DNA from: Planomonospora sp. ID82291 | GTDB taxonomy: Bacteria > Actinomycetota > Actinomycetes > Streptosporangiales > Streptosporangiaceae | DNA length: 64,000 nucleotides | NCBI RefSeq assembly: GCF_015711645.1 | Contig: NZ_JABTEX010000001.1 | Span: 1,054,001 to 1,118,000 of the forward strand | Direction: 5' to 3' | Shown: positions 46,900 to 55,175 of the stretch, piece after piece | Layout of the letters: every line of letters starts with the position of its first letter | Position numbering within the stretch: the first letter of the stretch is position 1 | Translations under genes and position numbers: made by a program | The notes under the pieces: generated by a model | What the model was told of the DNA's origin: nothing | Seen by the model: only the letters and a program-made list of their open reading frames with translations | Databases searched by the model: none

Positions 46900-46964
46900 C
46901 GCTCCGGCCGCGTCCGCGATCGCCGGGACGACCCGTCGTTCCTCCCCGGTCGCGCGGTGGCCCC

Positions 46965-47867
46965 TCACCGCGCAGGCCGTTCCTTCGGGGCGATCCGGGC
47001 GAACAGGTAGCCCAGCGAGTTGGTGGCGACATGGAGCAGGGCGGGGGCCGCGAGACCGCCTTTGCGGCGCAACCCGCAGAAGACCGCCCCCACGACCCCG
47101 GTGGAGACCACCGAACCGACCACCACCCGGACCGTGTCCGCCGCGGGCGGCCCCGTCGGCGGCCCCATCGACGGCCCGGCAGCGGGCGGGCCCGCCGGAA
47201 CGTCCGGGGCGTCCGGCGGGCGGGCGGCGCCGGCGGAGGGTGCCGGTACGGCACCGCCGGGCGCCTCGCCCGAGGCCAGTGCGCTCAGCGCGGGGTTGGC
47301 CGCGGCCATGTCGATCGCCGGGAGCACGTGCCAGAGCCCGAACAGCGCCGAGGAGACGGCGACGGCCGCGGGCGTCCCGTGCGAGCGGGCGAGCAGGCCG
47401 TGCAGCACCCCGCGGAAGCCGACCTCCTCCAGCAGGACCGTGCCGATCGGGACCTGGAGCAGGGCCTCCTCCAGCGCGCGGGCGCGGGACAGCGACAGGG
47501 CCCGCTCGTCGCGGAAGAAGCGGCGGGTGGCGGGGATCGCGATGCCCGCGCCGTAGGCCGCGGCGACCGCGGCGGCGAGCGCTCCGCCGATCCGCAGGCC
47601 GCGGCGGCCCTCGGTGAAGCCCAGCTCGGTCCAGGAGAGGCCGGACCGGCGGGCCAGGGCCAGCAGCGCGCCGGTGGCCGCGGCGGAGGTCAGCGGCGCC
47701 AGGCGCGGCGCCACGCGGTTGTTGAGCACGTTGGCCGCCACCAGCACGGCCACCGCCCCGGCCAGCGCCGCCGTCGGCTCCCGGCCCGCCCCGGCCAGCG
47801 CCGCCGTCCGCTCCCGACCTGCTCCGGCGGCGGTCCCCGCCGCAGGCCCCTCGTTCAGTGCGTGCAT
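46965..47867 (-). CDS. CPBP family intramembrane metalloprotease
   Basis: A 300-residue membrane protein of the CPBP/Abi family (type II CAAX-prenyl protease-like). The three metal-binding motifs are visible: EEVGFRG (LLEEVGFRGVLHGLLA), FGLWHVLP and ALLHVATNSLG. An unusual Pro/Gly/Ala-rich insertion of about 55 residues (PGGAVPAPSAGAARPPDAPD) separates the second and third motifs. It stands alone between the FetB-like and WhiB genes. Substrate unknown. Confidence 0.85.
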   Translation of the reverse strand: MHALNEGPAAGTAAGAGRERTAALAGAGREPTAALAGAVAVLVAANVLNNRVAPRLAPLTSAAATGALLALARRSGLSWTELGFTEGRRGLRIGGALAAAVAAAYGAGIAIPATRRFFRDERALSLSRARALEEALLQVPIGTVLLEEVGFRGVLHGLLARSHGTPAAVAVSSALFGLWHVLPAIDMAAANPALSALASGEAPGGAVPAPSAGAARPPDAPDVPAGPPAAGPSMGPPTGPPAADTVRVVVGSVVSTGVVGAVFCGLRRKGGLAAPALLHVATNSLGYLFARIAPKERPAR

Positions 47868-47952
47868 CCCGACCCCCTCGCTCCGGGTCCGACCCTACGT
47901 GCCGACCGGCCCGCGGCGCGCCCCCGCACCGCGCCGGAGATCCGGACACCGG

Positions 47953-48213
47953 TCAGCCCGCGGCGCGCCGCCACCCCGGCGGGAACCGCAGCCCGCGCCG
48001 CTCCCGCACGGTGAGCCCGCCCCAGATCCCCTCCGGCTCCCCGACCCGTACGGCATAGGCCCGGCAGTCGGCCAGCACCGGGCATCCGGCGCAGACCGCC
48101 TTGGCCCGCTCCTCCTGCTCGGGCGAGGGCGCCACGGGGAAGAACAGCTCGGGATCGCTCTCCCGGCAGGCGCCCCGCACCGCCCAGCCGATCTCGCGGA
48201 CCGTCCTGCGCAT
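47953..48213 (-). CDS. WhiB family iron-sulfur transcription factor
   Basis: An 86-residue actinobacteria-specific regulator. The four Cys that bind a 4Fe-4S cluster are at residues 16, 41, 44 and 50 (ACRES; VCAGCPVLADC), followed by the beta-turn GIWGG at 62-66 and the basic C-terminal TVRERRGLRFPPGWRRAAG, which contacts DNA or sigma factor. It is short, close to the size of WhiB1/WblE types, but I do not assign a subclass. Transcribed alone on the minus strand, downstream of the two-component pair. Confidence 0.93.
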   Translation of the reverse strand: MRRTVREIGWAVRGACRESDPELFFPVAPSPEQEERAKAVCAGCPVLADCRAYAVRVGEPEGIWGGLTVRERRGLRFPPGWRRAAG

Positions 48214-48348
48214 CGCTCACCCCCTGGTGGTCACCGGCTCTCAGACTAGGCCGCCGCCGGAAGCCCGGCATCGGCCTTCCGGCGGATCCACCGGTCACCG
48301 CCGGGTGGAGGAACCGGCGGAGAGCCCGGCTCCCGGAGGAGGGGCGGA

Positions 48349-48987
48349 TCAGACCAGCCTGCGGGCGGTGGCCCAGCGGGAGAGCTCGTGGCGGTTGGAG
48401 AGCTGGAGCTTGCGCAGGACGGAGGAGACGTGGGTCTCCACGGTCTTGACCGAGATGAACAGCTCCTTGGCGATCTCCTTGTAGGCGTAGCCCCGGGCGA
48501 TCAGCCGCAGCACCTCCCGCTCCCGCTGGGTCAGCGAGTCCAGCTCGGGGTCGATCGCCGGGGCCTCGGAGGAGGCGAAGGCGTCCAGCACGAACCCGGC
48601 CAGCCGCGGGGAGAAGACCGCGTCCCCCTCCGCCACCCGGCGGATCGCGTCGGTGAGCTCCCGGCCGCTGATGGTCTTGGTGACGTAGCCCCGGGCGCCG
48701 CCGCGGATCACGCCGATGACGTCCTCGGCGGCGTCGGAGACCGACAGCGCGAGGAAGCGGACCTGCGAGCCGGAGCCCAGGACGCGGCGGAGCACCTCCT
48801 GGCCGCCGCCGCCGGGCATGTGCACGTCGAGCAGGACCACGTCGGGCTGGAGCTCGGCGATCGTCCGCACCGCCGACTCCACGTCCTCGGCCTCCCCGAC
48901 CACCTCCACCGCGTCGCCCAGCTCGGCGCGGACGCCGGACCGGAACAACCGGTGGTCGTCGACGATCAGAACCCTGATGGCGCCCAT
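48349..48987 (-). CDS. NarL/LuxR-type response regulator
   Basis: A 212-residue DNA-binding response regulator. The receiver domain (MGAIRVLIVDDHRLFRSGVR) has Asp10/Asp11, the phospho-acceptor Asp54 in VVLLDVHMPGGG, and the usual Thr/Ser and Lys (FLALSVSD; GYVTKTISG). The C-terminal LuxR helix-turn-helix (SLTQREREVLRLIARGYAYK, EIAKELFISVKTVETHVSSV) is complete. It follows the PspC-type histidine kinase gene on the same strand by 76 bases and is its evident partner. Confidence 0.94.
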   Translation of the reverse strand: MGAIRVLIVDDHRLFRSGVRAELGDAVEVVGEAEDVESAVRTIAELQPDVVLLDVHMPGGGGQEVLRRVLGSGSQVRFLALSVSDAAEDVIGVIRGGARGYVTKTISGRELTDAIRRVAEGDAVFSPRLAGFVLDAFASSEAPAIDPELDSLTQREREVLRLIARGYAYKEIAKELFISVKTVETHVSSVLRKLQLSNRHELSRWATARRLV

Positions 48988-49063
48988 GTGCTCCCTCTCC
49001 GCTCCCCGCCCGCTCCGCCCGGCCCCGCCCCGGGGACCCGCGGGGTCCCCGGCCGCGTGCGGC

Positions 49064-50368
49064 TCACGAGCTCTCGATCTTCATCGTCAGCATGACTTCC
49101 GTGCCCTCGCCCGGTTCGGTCCGCACGCGGGCGCCGCCCCCGTTGCGCTCCATCCTGCCGATGATCGACTGACGGATGCCCAGCCGATCCTCGGGCACCT
49201 CGCTCATGTCGAACCCTACGCCCCGGTCCCGGACGAAGACCGTCACCTCCCCCGGCTCCACCTCCGCGTAGACGGAGACGACCGGGGATCCGGAGTACTT
49301 CGCGGCGTTGACCATCGCCTGCCGGGCCGCCTGCACCATCGCCGACAGCTCCGGCGTCAGCGGGCAGTCTCCCACGCAGACGACCTCGATCGGCACCCCG
49401 TGGGAGTCCTCCTCCTCGGCCGCGACCCGCCGCACCGCCGCGGCCACCGACGCGTCGGCGTCCTGCTGGGGCTGGTAGAGCCAGTTGCGCAGCTCGCGCT
49501 CCTGGGAGCGGGCCAGCCGCGCCACCTCGCGGGAGTCGTGCGCGTTGCGCTGGATCAGCGTCAGCGTGTGCAGCACCGAGTCGTGCACGTGCGCGGCGAA
49601 CTCCGCCCGCTCCTCCTGCCGGATGCGCTCGCGGCGCTCCCGCTGCAGCTCCTTCCACAGGCCCGCCAGCCAGGGCGCCGCGATGAGCGCGACCCCGCCC
49701 ACGACCACGAGGGTGAACACGATGCCGGGGCGGGCCTTGCCCAGCTCGTTGTTGGCCGCCAGGAAGCCGATCGCGCCGATGACGACGAGCACCAGGCCCG
49801 CGAACGTGCGCACCCGGTTCTTGCGCGTCTGCCCGACGGTGGAGTCCATCCAGCGCTGCCGCCGGTCCGGGTCGGCCTGCTGCCACAGGATCAGCGAGCC
49901 GATCCCGCCGAGCGCGATCGGCCACGCGCCGATCCCGCCCGTCGAGGCGCCGGTGAGCCAGCCGAGCGCCAGCAGCGACAGGCCGATCGCGCCGTAGGCG
50001 GTGACCTGGCTCCAGTCGCGCGCGGGCTCCCTGCCCTCGTACGGCACGCGCGAGGTGAACATCCACAGCGCCGCGTACGCCACGGCGCCGATCCCGTCCA
50101 GCACGGTGAGCAGCACGAAGGCCAGCCGCAGCACCACGGGGTCGAGGCCGAGCTGGGCGGCGGCCCCCTGGGCCACCCCGGCCACCAGGCGTCCCTCCAC
50201 CGGCCGCACGAGCCGGGGGAAGCCCGGTTCCCCCTGCCCCGCGGCGGCCGCGGGCACAGCGCCCTGGGCGGTGCCCCGCGCGGTGCTCTGCCCGGTGCCC
50301 GGGGCGTCCTGGGCCTGCGGGGATGTCGTGTCCGCGGCGGGTCCGCGCGACGTCTTTCGGTCAGCCAT
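49064..50368 (-). CDS. PspC-domain sensor histidine kinase
   Basis: A 434-residue membrane kinase. N-terminal ~50 residues are Ala/Gly/Gln-rich; residues ~53-110 form a PspC domain (RPVEGRLVAGVAQGAAAQLG, with a hydrophobic LRLAFVLLTVLDGIGAVAYA). Further membrane helices follow to ~235. The HisKA_3 phospho-His is in AAHVHDSVLHTLTLIQRNAH, and the HATPase part shows QAARQAMVNAAKYSG (N box) and VRDRGVGFDM (G1). The same architecture occurs in PspC-type kinases of streptomycetes. It should report envelope stress to the NarL-type regulator encoded just downstream. Confidence 0.92.
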   Translation of the reverse strand: MADRKTSRGPAADTTSPQAQDAPGTGQSTARGTAQGAVPAAAAGQGEPGFPRLVRPVEGRLVAGVAQGAAAQLGLDPVVLRLAFVLLTVLDGIGAVAYAALWMFTSRVPYEGREPARDWSQVTAYGAIGLSLLALGWLTGASTGGIGAWPIALGGIGSLILWQQADPDRRQRWMDSTVGQTRKNRVRTFAGLVLVVIGAIGFLAANNELGKARPGIVFTLVVVGGVALIAAPWLAGLWKELQRERRERIRQEERAEFAAHVHDSVLHTLTLIQRNAHDSREVARLARSQERELRNWLYQPQQDADASVAAAVRRVAAEEEDSHGVPIEVVCVGDCPLTPELSAMVQAARQAMVNAAKYSGSPVVSVYAEVEPGEVTVFVRDRGVGFDMSEVPEDRLGIRQSIIGRMERNGGGARVRTEPGEGTEVMLTMKIESS

Positions 50369-50667
50369 CGGATTCCCGGCGCCCGCCGCCGGTCGTCCGG
50401 CCGGCGGCGGGCGCCGTCGCTCCTCTCGAGTAGAGTCCCCGCCGTTCCCCGGACGGGATCCGGCCGTCGCCGGCCTCGTCCGGGGAGGGCGAGAGGCCGC
50501 TCCCCTGCGGGGGCGGGAGAACCACATCGTCAGCATCGTCACATGTCCCCGGCGCCCGGCGCATCGGGCGTCCCCCTGACCCGCCCCTGAGAAAGGGCGC
50601 GCCCCTCGGGGACGACTCAGGGGTCTCCCGGATGCGGCCGGACCGGCGCAGGGGCCACGATGAGAGC

Positions 50668-52479
50668 ATGAACGACACCGGGAACCCCCAGGACCCGGCG
50701 AGCACCCCGCCCGACTCGCCGCCTTCCTCCGCCACCGCCGTCGGCGCCGCCGTGGACGAGGGCGCGGACGGAGCCGGGACCGCGGAGGGGGGCGGGCGGA
50801 CGCGGCTCCGCCGCGACGACGAGGGCCGCATGCTGACCGGCGTCTGCTCGGGCCTGGGGCACCACGCCGGGGTGGACCCGGTGCTGTTCCGGGTGGGCTT
50901 CGCCATGCTGGTGTTCGCCTCGGGTGCCGGGATCATGCTCTACGTCGCGGCCTTCCTGCTGATGCGGGAGCCGAACGGCGGTCCGGGGCACCTGGAGCAG
51001 TGGACCCGGCGCGACTTCGACGGCGAGACCGTCCTGGCCCTGCTGGCCGCGGTCTTCGCCTTCGGGCTGATCATCAATGTCAGCTCCGGCGGCATCGGCA
51101 CCCCCAGCGTGGTGGCGGGCACCCTGTTCGCCGTCGCGCTCCTCACCGCCCACTCCCGCGGGGTCGACCTGCTGGCGCTGACCCGGTCCGTGCCCGAGCG
51201 GCTCCGCGGCGGGCGTCGGGTCGGAGAGGCTCCCGCCTTCCCGCCCGCCGTCGTGCCGCCCTCCCGGCCGGGAGCCGGCGACCCGTACGCGGGAACCCGT
51301 ACGGCCGCGGACGCGCAACCGCACGCAGGCGCACAGCCGTACGGGGCCGGGGCGCCCGAGGGGGGGCCGTACGCGACGGCGCCGGACGCCCCGGCGCGGT
51401 CGGCGGAGCGGAGCGGCGCCGTCGCGGAGGCGATCGCGGCGGCGAAGGCCCGGATGGCCGCGGCGCAGGCCCGCGCGCAGGCCGACCGGGCCTCCGCGGA
51501 GGAGAAGCGGACGCACGGGGCCGCCCCGGCCGGAGCGCATCCGGCGGGAGCCGGCGTCACCGCGCCCTTCCCCGTCCCGCCGACGCCGGACGCCGCACCG
51601 GACACCGCACCGGCCTTCCCCGCGGCGGACGACACCCCGTGGGACGTCCCGGCCGCGGGCACCGCACCGCGCGGCGTCCCGGCGCCGGACCGGCCGGCGC
51701 CCCCCCGCCGCCCGGCCGTGCCGTCGTTCGACTCCTCCGGTGCGCCCTTCGCCCCCCACGGCCCCTACCGGCCGCTGGACCCCCGCAGGCGGCCGTCGCC
51801 GTACGGCCCCGCCCCCTTCGACCTCGCCGCGTACGGCCCGCCGCGGCGGCCGGCACCCCGGCCGAAGCCGCCGAGGGCGTTCGTCGGGGTCGTCACGATG
51901 TTCCTGGCCGTGATCGTTGGAGGCATCATCATGGTGGTCCAGTCCGCCACCGGCTCGGTCAACATGACCTCCGTCAGCGCCGCCGCGCTCGTCACCATCG
52001 GCGCCGGGCTCATCGTCGCCGCCTGGTTCGGACGGGGCGCGGCCCTGGTCGCGGCGGGCACCGTCGTCGCGCTCTCCCTGATCGTGGGATCGGCGGTGAG
52101 CGACATGCCGAAGAGGTTCGGCACCTACGACTGGGTCCCGGTCTCGGTCTCACAGCTCTCCGGCACCTACGAGGTGGGCGTCGGGGAGGGCCGGCTGGAC
52201 CTCAGCGAGCTGACCTTCCCACCGGGGTCGCGGACCGTCGTCGAGGCCACGGTGGCGGTCGGTGAGATCACCGTCATCCTCCCCCCGACGGTCAGGGCCG
52301 AGGTCGACGGGCACGCCAAGCTCGGCGATGTCAAGATCGACCATGTGGTGCAGGGCGGCGCCGACATCCACCACGAGAGGGTGCTGGAGCCCGAGGTGAC
52401 CCCGGAGGGCGAGGTGGCGACCATCGTGCTGAACGTCAAGGCGGGTCTCGGAGACGTGGAGGTGCGCCGTGCGGCCTGA
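50668..52479 (+). CDS. PspC-domain membrane protein with C-terminal adhesin-like (LiaF-type) domain
   Basis: A 603-residue protein. A PspC domain lies near residues 50-110 (RDDEGRMLTGVCSGLGHHAG, VDPVLFRVGFAMLVF). Two further hydrophobic segments follow (VLALLAAVFAFGLIINVSSG) before a long Ala/Pro-rich, probably disordered cytoplasmic stretch to about 405. After three more helices (FVGVVTMFLAVIVGGIIMVV) comes a C-terminal beta-helical domain (VVEATVAVGEITVILPPTVR, VDGHAKLGDVKIDHV) like LiaF/toast-rack domains. It is divergent from the PspC-type kinase and is an obvious candidate target or modulator of that system. Confidence 0.85.
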   Translation: MNDTGNPQDPASTPPDSPPSSATAVGAAVDEGADGAGTAEGGGRTRLRRDDEGRMLTGVCSGLGHHAGVDPVLFRVGFAMLVFASGAGIMLYVAAFLLMREPNGGPGHLEQWTRRDFDGETVLALLAAVFAFGLIINVSSGGIGTPSVVAGTLFAVALLTAHSRGVDLLALTRSVPERLRGGRRVGEAPAFPPAVVPPSRPGAGDPYAGTRTAADAQPHAGAQPYGAGAPEGGPYATAPDAPARSAERSGAVAEAIAAAKARMAAAQARAQADRASAEEKRTHGAAPAGAHPAGAGVTAPFPVPPTPDAAPDTAPAFPAADDTPWDVPAAGTAPRGVPAPDRPAPPRRPAVPSFDSSGAPFAPHGPYRPLDPRRRPSPYGPAPFDLAAYGPPRRPAPRPKPPRAFVGVVTMFLAVIVGGIIMVVQSATGSVNMTSVSAAALVTIGAGLIVAAWFGRGAALVAAGTVVALSLIVGSAVSDMPKRFGTYDWVPVSVSQLSGTYEVGVGEGRLDLSELTFPPGSRTVVEATVAVGEITVILPPTVRAEVDGHAKLGDVKIDHVVQGGADIHHERVLEPEVTPEGEVATIVLNVKAGLGDVEVRRAA

Positions 52480-52723
52480 GACGCGATCCGGGCTCCGGCC
52501 CGGGACCGGGTCCGGAACCGGATCCGAGGCGGACCGCCCCAGCCGGTGGCACCGGACCGACTGGATGGCCCTGCTCAGCGGCCTGCTCTTCCTGACCGTC
52601 GGCATCCTCTACCTCAGCGTGCCGACCCTGCACCCGGGTGTCATGCTCCCGGTCGTCCTGGGCGGTCTGGCCTGCGCGGGGTTCGTCTCCGTCATCGCCC
52701 GGGCGGTCCGGCGGCAGCCGTGA
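52469..52723 (+). CDS. Small membrane protein coupled to the PspC gene
   Basis: An 84-residue protein: Gly/Ser/Arg-rich N-terminus, then two hydrophobic segments (WMALLSGLLFLTVGILYLSV; VMLPVVLGGLACAGFVSVIA). GTG 52469 lies within the last codons of the PspC gene (11-base overlap) and has GGAGGTG upstream, so it is translationally coupled. The family is not recognised. It is probably part of the same envelope-stress unit. Confidence 0.72.
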   Translation: MRPETRSGLRPGTGSGTGSEADRPSRWHRTDWMALLSGLLFLTVGILYLSVPTLHPGVMLPVVLGGLACAGFVSVIARAVRRQP

Positions 52724-52783
52724 CGCGCTCTCCGGCCCGGAGGCCGGAGCGTCGCGGACGGAGCCGACGGCGCGAGGGCGACC

Positions 52784-52803
52784 CTAACGGCTCCGGGCGT
52801 TAG
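52784..52803. promoter_or_regulatory. CTAACG-N8-CGTTAG operator at the CGNR gene
   Basis: CTAACG-GCTCCGGG-CGTTAG, extended by CCC/GGG on the outside. It ends nine bases before the CGNR regulator's ATG, so binding would block its expression. Same spacing as two sites ahead of the VOC gene. Confidence 0.75.
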
Positions 52804-52812
52804 GGTCGGGGC

Positions 52813-53388
52813 ATGTTGGCTCTGGAGTTCGTCAGCACCGTCCGTGCGACGAGGAGCGGCCCGCTGGACACGCTCTCGGACGTCCGGGGGATGACCGGGT
52901 GGGCTCGCGAGCACGCCGCGGAGCTGGGGCTCGGCCCGGACTTCACCGCCGCCGAGGAGCTCCGGCGCGCGGTGGTCGAGCTCCGGCAGGCCGCGCGCGC
53001 CCTGTTCGCCAGGGCCGTGGCGCCCGGACCGCCGAGCGGCGCGGACGCCGACCGCCTGCCCGATTTCGCCGCCTCGCTCGATCTGGTCAACGCCGCGGCG
53101 CTGGCCGTGCCGTCGGCCCCCCGGCTGGAGTGGCCGGCAGACGGCGCCCCGCGCGCGGTGAACGTCCCCGCGGGCGGGGCGGACGAGTCCTCCCGCGTCC
53201 GCGCCGTCCTCGCCTCGGCGGTGATCGCCCTGCTGGCCGGGGCGGAGCGCGAGCGGCTCCGGACCTGCCCGGCCCCGCGCTGCGTGCTGTATTTCGTCAA
53301 GGAGCACGGCCGCCAGGAGTGGTGCTCGGTCGGCTGCGGCAACCGCGCCCGCGCCGCCCGCCACTACCGGCAGCACCGGACCGGCTGA
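52813..53388 (+). CDS. CGNR zinc-finger transcriptional regulator (ABATE domain)
   Basis: A 191-residue protein. The N-terminal ABATE domain (about 1-140; LALEFVSTVR at the very start, TLSDVRGMTGWAREHAAELG) is thought to bind a ligand. The C-terminal CGNR zinc finger has Cys152, Cys157, Cys171 and Cys175, with CGNR at 175-178, and basic residues for DNA contact (RARAARHYRQHR). The ATG at 52813 is close behind a 20-bp palindrome and has no clear ribosome site, so the mRNA may be leaderless. It is followed by a VOC gene preceded by two copies of the same palindrome; it is the likely binding protein. Confidence 0.9.
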   Translation: MLALEFVSTVRATRSGPLDTLSDVRGMTGWAREHAAELGLGPDFTAAEELRRAVVELRQAARALFARAVAPGPPSGADADRLPDFAASLDLVNAAALAVPSAPRLEWPADGAPRAVNVPAGGADESSRVRAVLASAVIALLAGAERERLRTCPAPRCVLYFVKEHGRQEWCSVGCGNRARAARHYRQHRTG

Positions 53389-53440
53389 CCCCGGGAGGCC
53401 GCCGCGGCCCGCACCGGGAAGCGGGGCGCCCCATTGCTTT

Positions 53441-53460
53441 CTAACGGATGCATACGTTAG
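53441..53460. promoter_or_regulatory. CTAACG-N8-CGTTAG operator 1 at the VOC gene
   Basis: CTAACGGATGCATACGTTAG, near-perfect 9-bp arms. It lies 58 bases upstream of the VOC start. Its centre is 35 bases from that of the next site, between three and four helical turns. Confidence 0.75.
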
Positions 53461-53475
53461 CTTGCCCTCAGACAC

Positions 53476-53495
53476 CTAACGGATCCATCCGTTAG
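53476..53495. promoter_or_regulatory. CTAACG-N8-CGTTAG operator 2 at the VOC gene
   Basis: CTAACGGATCCATCCGTTAG, perfect 9-bp arms around CC, 22 bases upstream of the VOC start. Position suggests overlap with the -10 region and hence repression. Confidence 0.78.
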
Positions 53496-53517
53496 AAACT
53501 GCGACGGGAGAAGCACG

Positions 53518-53961
53518 ATGACCCTCCGTACCGGCCACATCGGCCTCAACGTCTCCGACCTCGACGCGTCCCGGGACTTCTACCGGACGGTCTTCGGGTT
53601 CGAGGTCGTCGGCGAGTCGCACGAGGAGGGCCGCCGTTACGCCTTCCTCGGCCGCGACGGCACGCTGGTGCTCACCCTCTGGCAGCAGAGCGACGGCCGC
53701 TTCCCCACCGGCCTGCCGGGCCTGCACCACCTGTCCTTCGAGGTGCCCGACATCGAGGCGGTGCGGCGGGCGGAGGCCGTCCTCCGCGGGCTCGGAGCCG
53801 TCCTCCACCACGACGGCGTCGTCCCGCACGGCGAGGGCGCGTCCTCCGGCGGCGTGTTCTTCGAGGACCCCGACGGGATCCGGCTGGAGGTCTACGCCCC
53901 CGACGGCGCCGGAGACCGGTCCGCCCCCACCCCCGGAGCCCCCACCTGCGGCTTCTTCTAG
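53518..53961 (+). CDS. VOC family (glyoxalase/bleomycin-resistance fold) protein
   Basis: A 147-residue cytosolic protein of the vicinal-oxygen-chelate fold, two beta-alpha-beta-beta-beta modules. Visible signs are TGHIGLNVSDLDASRDFYRT, FGFEVVGES, GLHHLSFEVPDIEAV and the C-terminal FFEDPDGIRLEVYAPDG, with possible metal ligands His8, His~82 and the Glu in LEVY. Members are lyases, dioxygenases or drug-binding proteins; the substrate cannot be read. GGGAG precedes the ATG. Expression is probably controlled by the CGNR regulator through two 20-bp palindromes. The PNPOx-like gene follows by 35 bases, likely in the same operon. Confidence 0.88.
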   Translation: MTLRTGHIGLNVSDLDASRDFYRTVFGFEVVGESHEEGRRYAFLGRDGTLVLTLWQQSDGRFPTGLPGLHHLSFEVPDIEAVRRAEAVLRGLGAVLHHDGVVPHGEGASSGGVFFEDPDGIRLEVYAPDGAGDRSAPTPGAPTCGFF

Positions 53962-53996
53962 CCCGGCGGGCCGGTCGCGCACAGAAGGAGGGGACG

Positions 53997-55082
53997 ATGA
54001 GACACGAGGGGGAGGCCGCGGTGCAGCGGCGCTCCGGGGTGCGCCGCGAGGACTGGGGATCGGCCCGCGCCCGGCCGGAGATCCCCGCGGTGGCGGGCGA
54101 CTTCCTGCGTGCGCAGCGCATGATCGTCGTCGGCGCCGCCGACGCCTCCGGCCGCGTCTGGGCGAGTGCGCTGACCGGACCGGCCGGGTTCGCCCGGCCC
54201 GACGGCGAGCGGACCGTCGTGGTCGGCGCGCTGCCCGGCCGGCACGATCCGCTGGCCGCCCTGTTCGGCGGCGAGGACGACGGAGACGGCGGAAAAGGCG
54301 GGGACGGCGGCGGGCGCCGTACGGCGGCGCCCGCCGGCACCGGGCAGGACGCGGGTGACCGCGACGGGCACGAGATCGGGATGCTCGCCGTCGAACCGGA
54401 GACCCGGCGGCGGATGCGGGTCAACGGCCGGGCCCGCCGGGACGGCGACCGGCTGGTGGTCCGCACCGACCAGGTCTACGCCAACTGCCCCAAGTACATC
54501 CGTTCCCGGAAGATCGTCGACGGGCCCCCGGGGATCGCGGCGCCCGGGACGGCGTCCACGACGGGGACGCTCACCGGCGGGCTGCGGGAGTGGATCGAGC
54601 GGGCCGACACGTTCTTCGTGGCCACCCGGGTGGAGGGGCTGGGCGCCGACGTGTCCCACCGGGGCGGCGGCCCGGGGTTCGTCCGGGTGGTCGGCGACCG
54701 GCGGCTGGTCTGGCCGGAGTACGCGGGGAACCTGATGTACATGACGCTCGGCAACCTGGAGCTCGACGAGCGCTGCGGTCTGCTCTTCCTCGACTGGGAG
54801 ACCGGTGACGCGCTGCACCTGACCGGCCGGGCCCGCGTCGGCGAGGACCCGGCCGGCGTCCCCGGGGCGGAACGGCACGTCGCGTTCGACGTGGACGAGG
54901 CCGTCCGGATCGGCGGGGCGGTCCCGCTCCGCTGGGTCTCCGGGGAGCACTCCCGGCACAATCCGCCCGTGGCCCGGTTCCCCCGGGCGACTCACCGCGG
55001 CCTTCCGCAGGCGCCCCCGGGGAACGGCGGTTCCCCGGCGGGCGCACGCCGGGGGCGCCCCGGGGAACCGCCCCTCTTCTGA
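53997..55082 (+). CDS. PNPOx-like flavin split-barrel protein
   Basis: A 361-residue protein of the pyridoxamine-5'-phosphate-oxidase-like FMN-binding split barrel. Signatures include IPAVAGDFLRAQRMIVVGAA, EIGMLAVEPETRRRMRVNGR, QVYANCPKYIRSR, VSHRGGGPGFVRV, YAGNLMYMTLGNLELDERCG. A Gly/Asp-rich insertion (GGEDDGDGGKGGDGG) interrupts the first barrel. Members reduce or oxidise small molecules with FMN or F420. AGGAGGGGACG precedes ATG 53997. Position directly after the VOC gene suggests a shared operon and a joint detoxification role (inference). Confidence 0.82.
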   Translation: MRHEGEAAVQRRSGVRREDWGSARARPEIPAVAGDFLRAQRMIVVGAADASGRVWASALTGPAGFARPDGERTVVVGALPGRHDPLAALFGGEDDGDGGKGGDGGGRRTAAPAGTGQDAGDRDGHEIGMLAVEPETRRRMRVNGRARRDGDRLVVRTDQVYANCPKYIRSRKIVDGPPGIAAPGTASTTGTLTGGLREWIERADTFFVATRVEGLGADVSHRGGGPGFVRVVGDRRLVWPEYAGNLMYMTLGNLELDERCGLLFLDWETGDALHLTGRARVGEDPAGVPGAERHVAFDVDEAVRIGGAVPLRWVSGEHSRHNPPVARFPRATHRGLPQAPPGNGGSPAGARRGRPGEPPLF

Positions 55083-55175
55083 GCACAGACGGTTGACCCG
55101 TGAAGGGAGAGGCGTACGTTCGGGGGAAACCGGCTCTCCCTTCTCCTTCCCCCGCCGGGCGAACCTGGAGGACGT

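Noticed and set aside
44253-48014. 1253-residue open frame opposite pcrA and the CPBP gene
   Set aside because: It runs antisense to clearly recognised genes and its sequence is His/Arg/Gly-rich filler.
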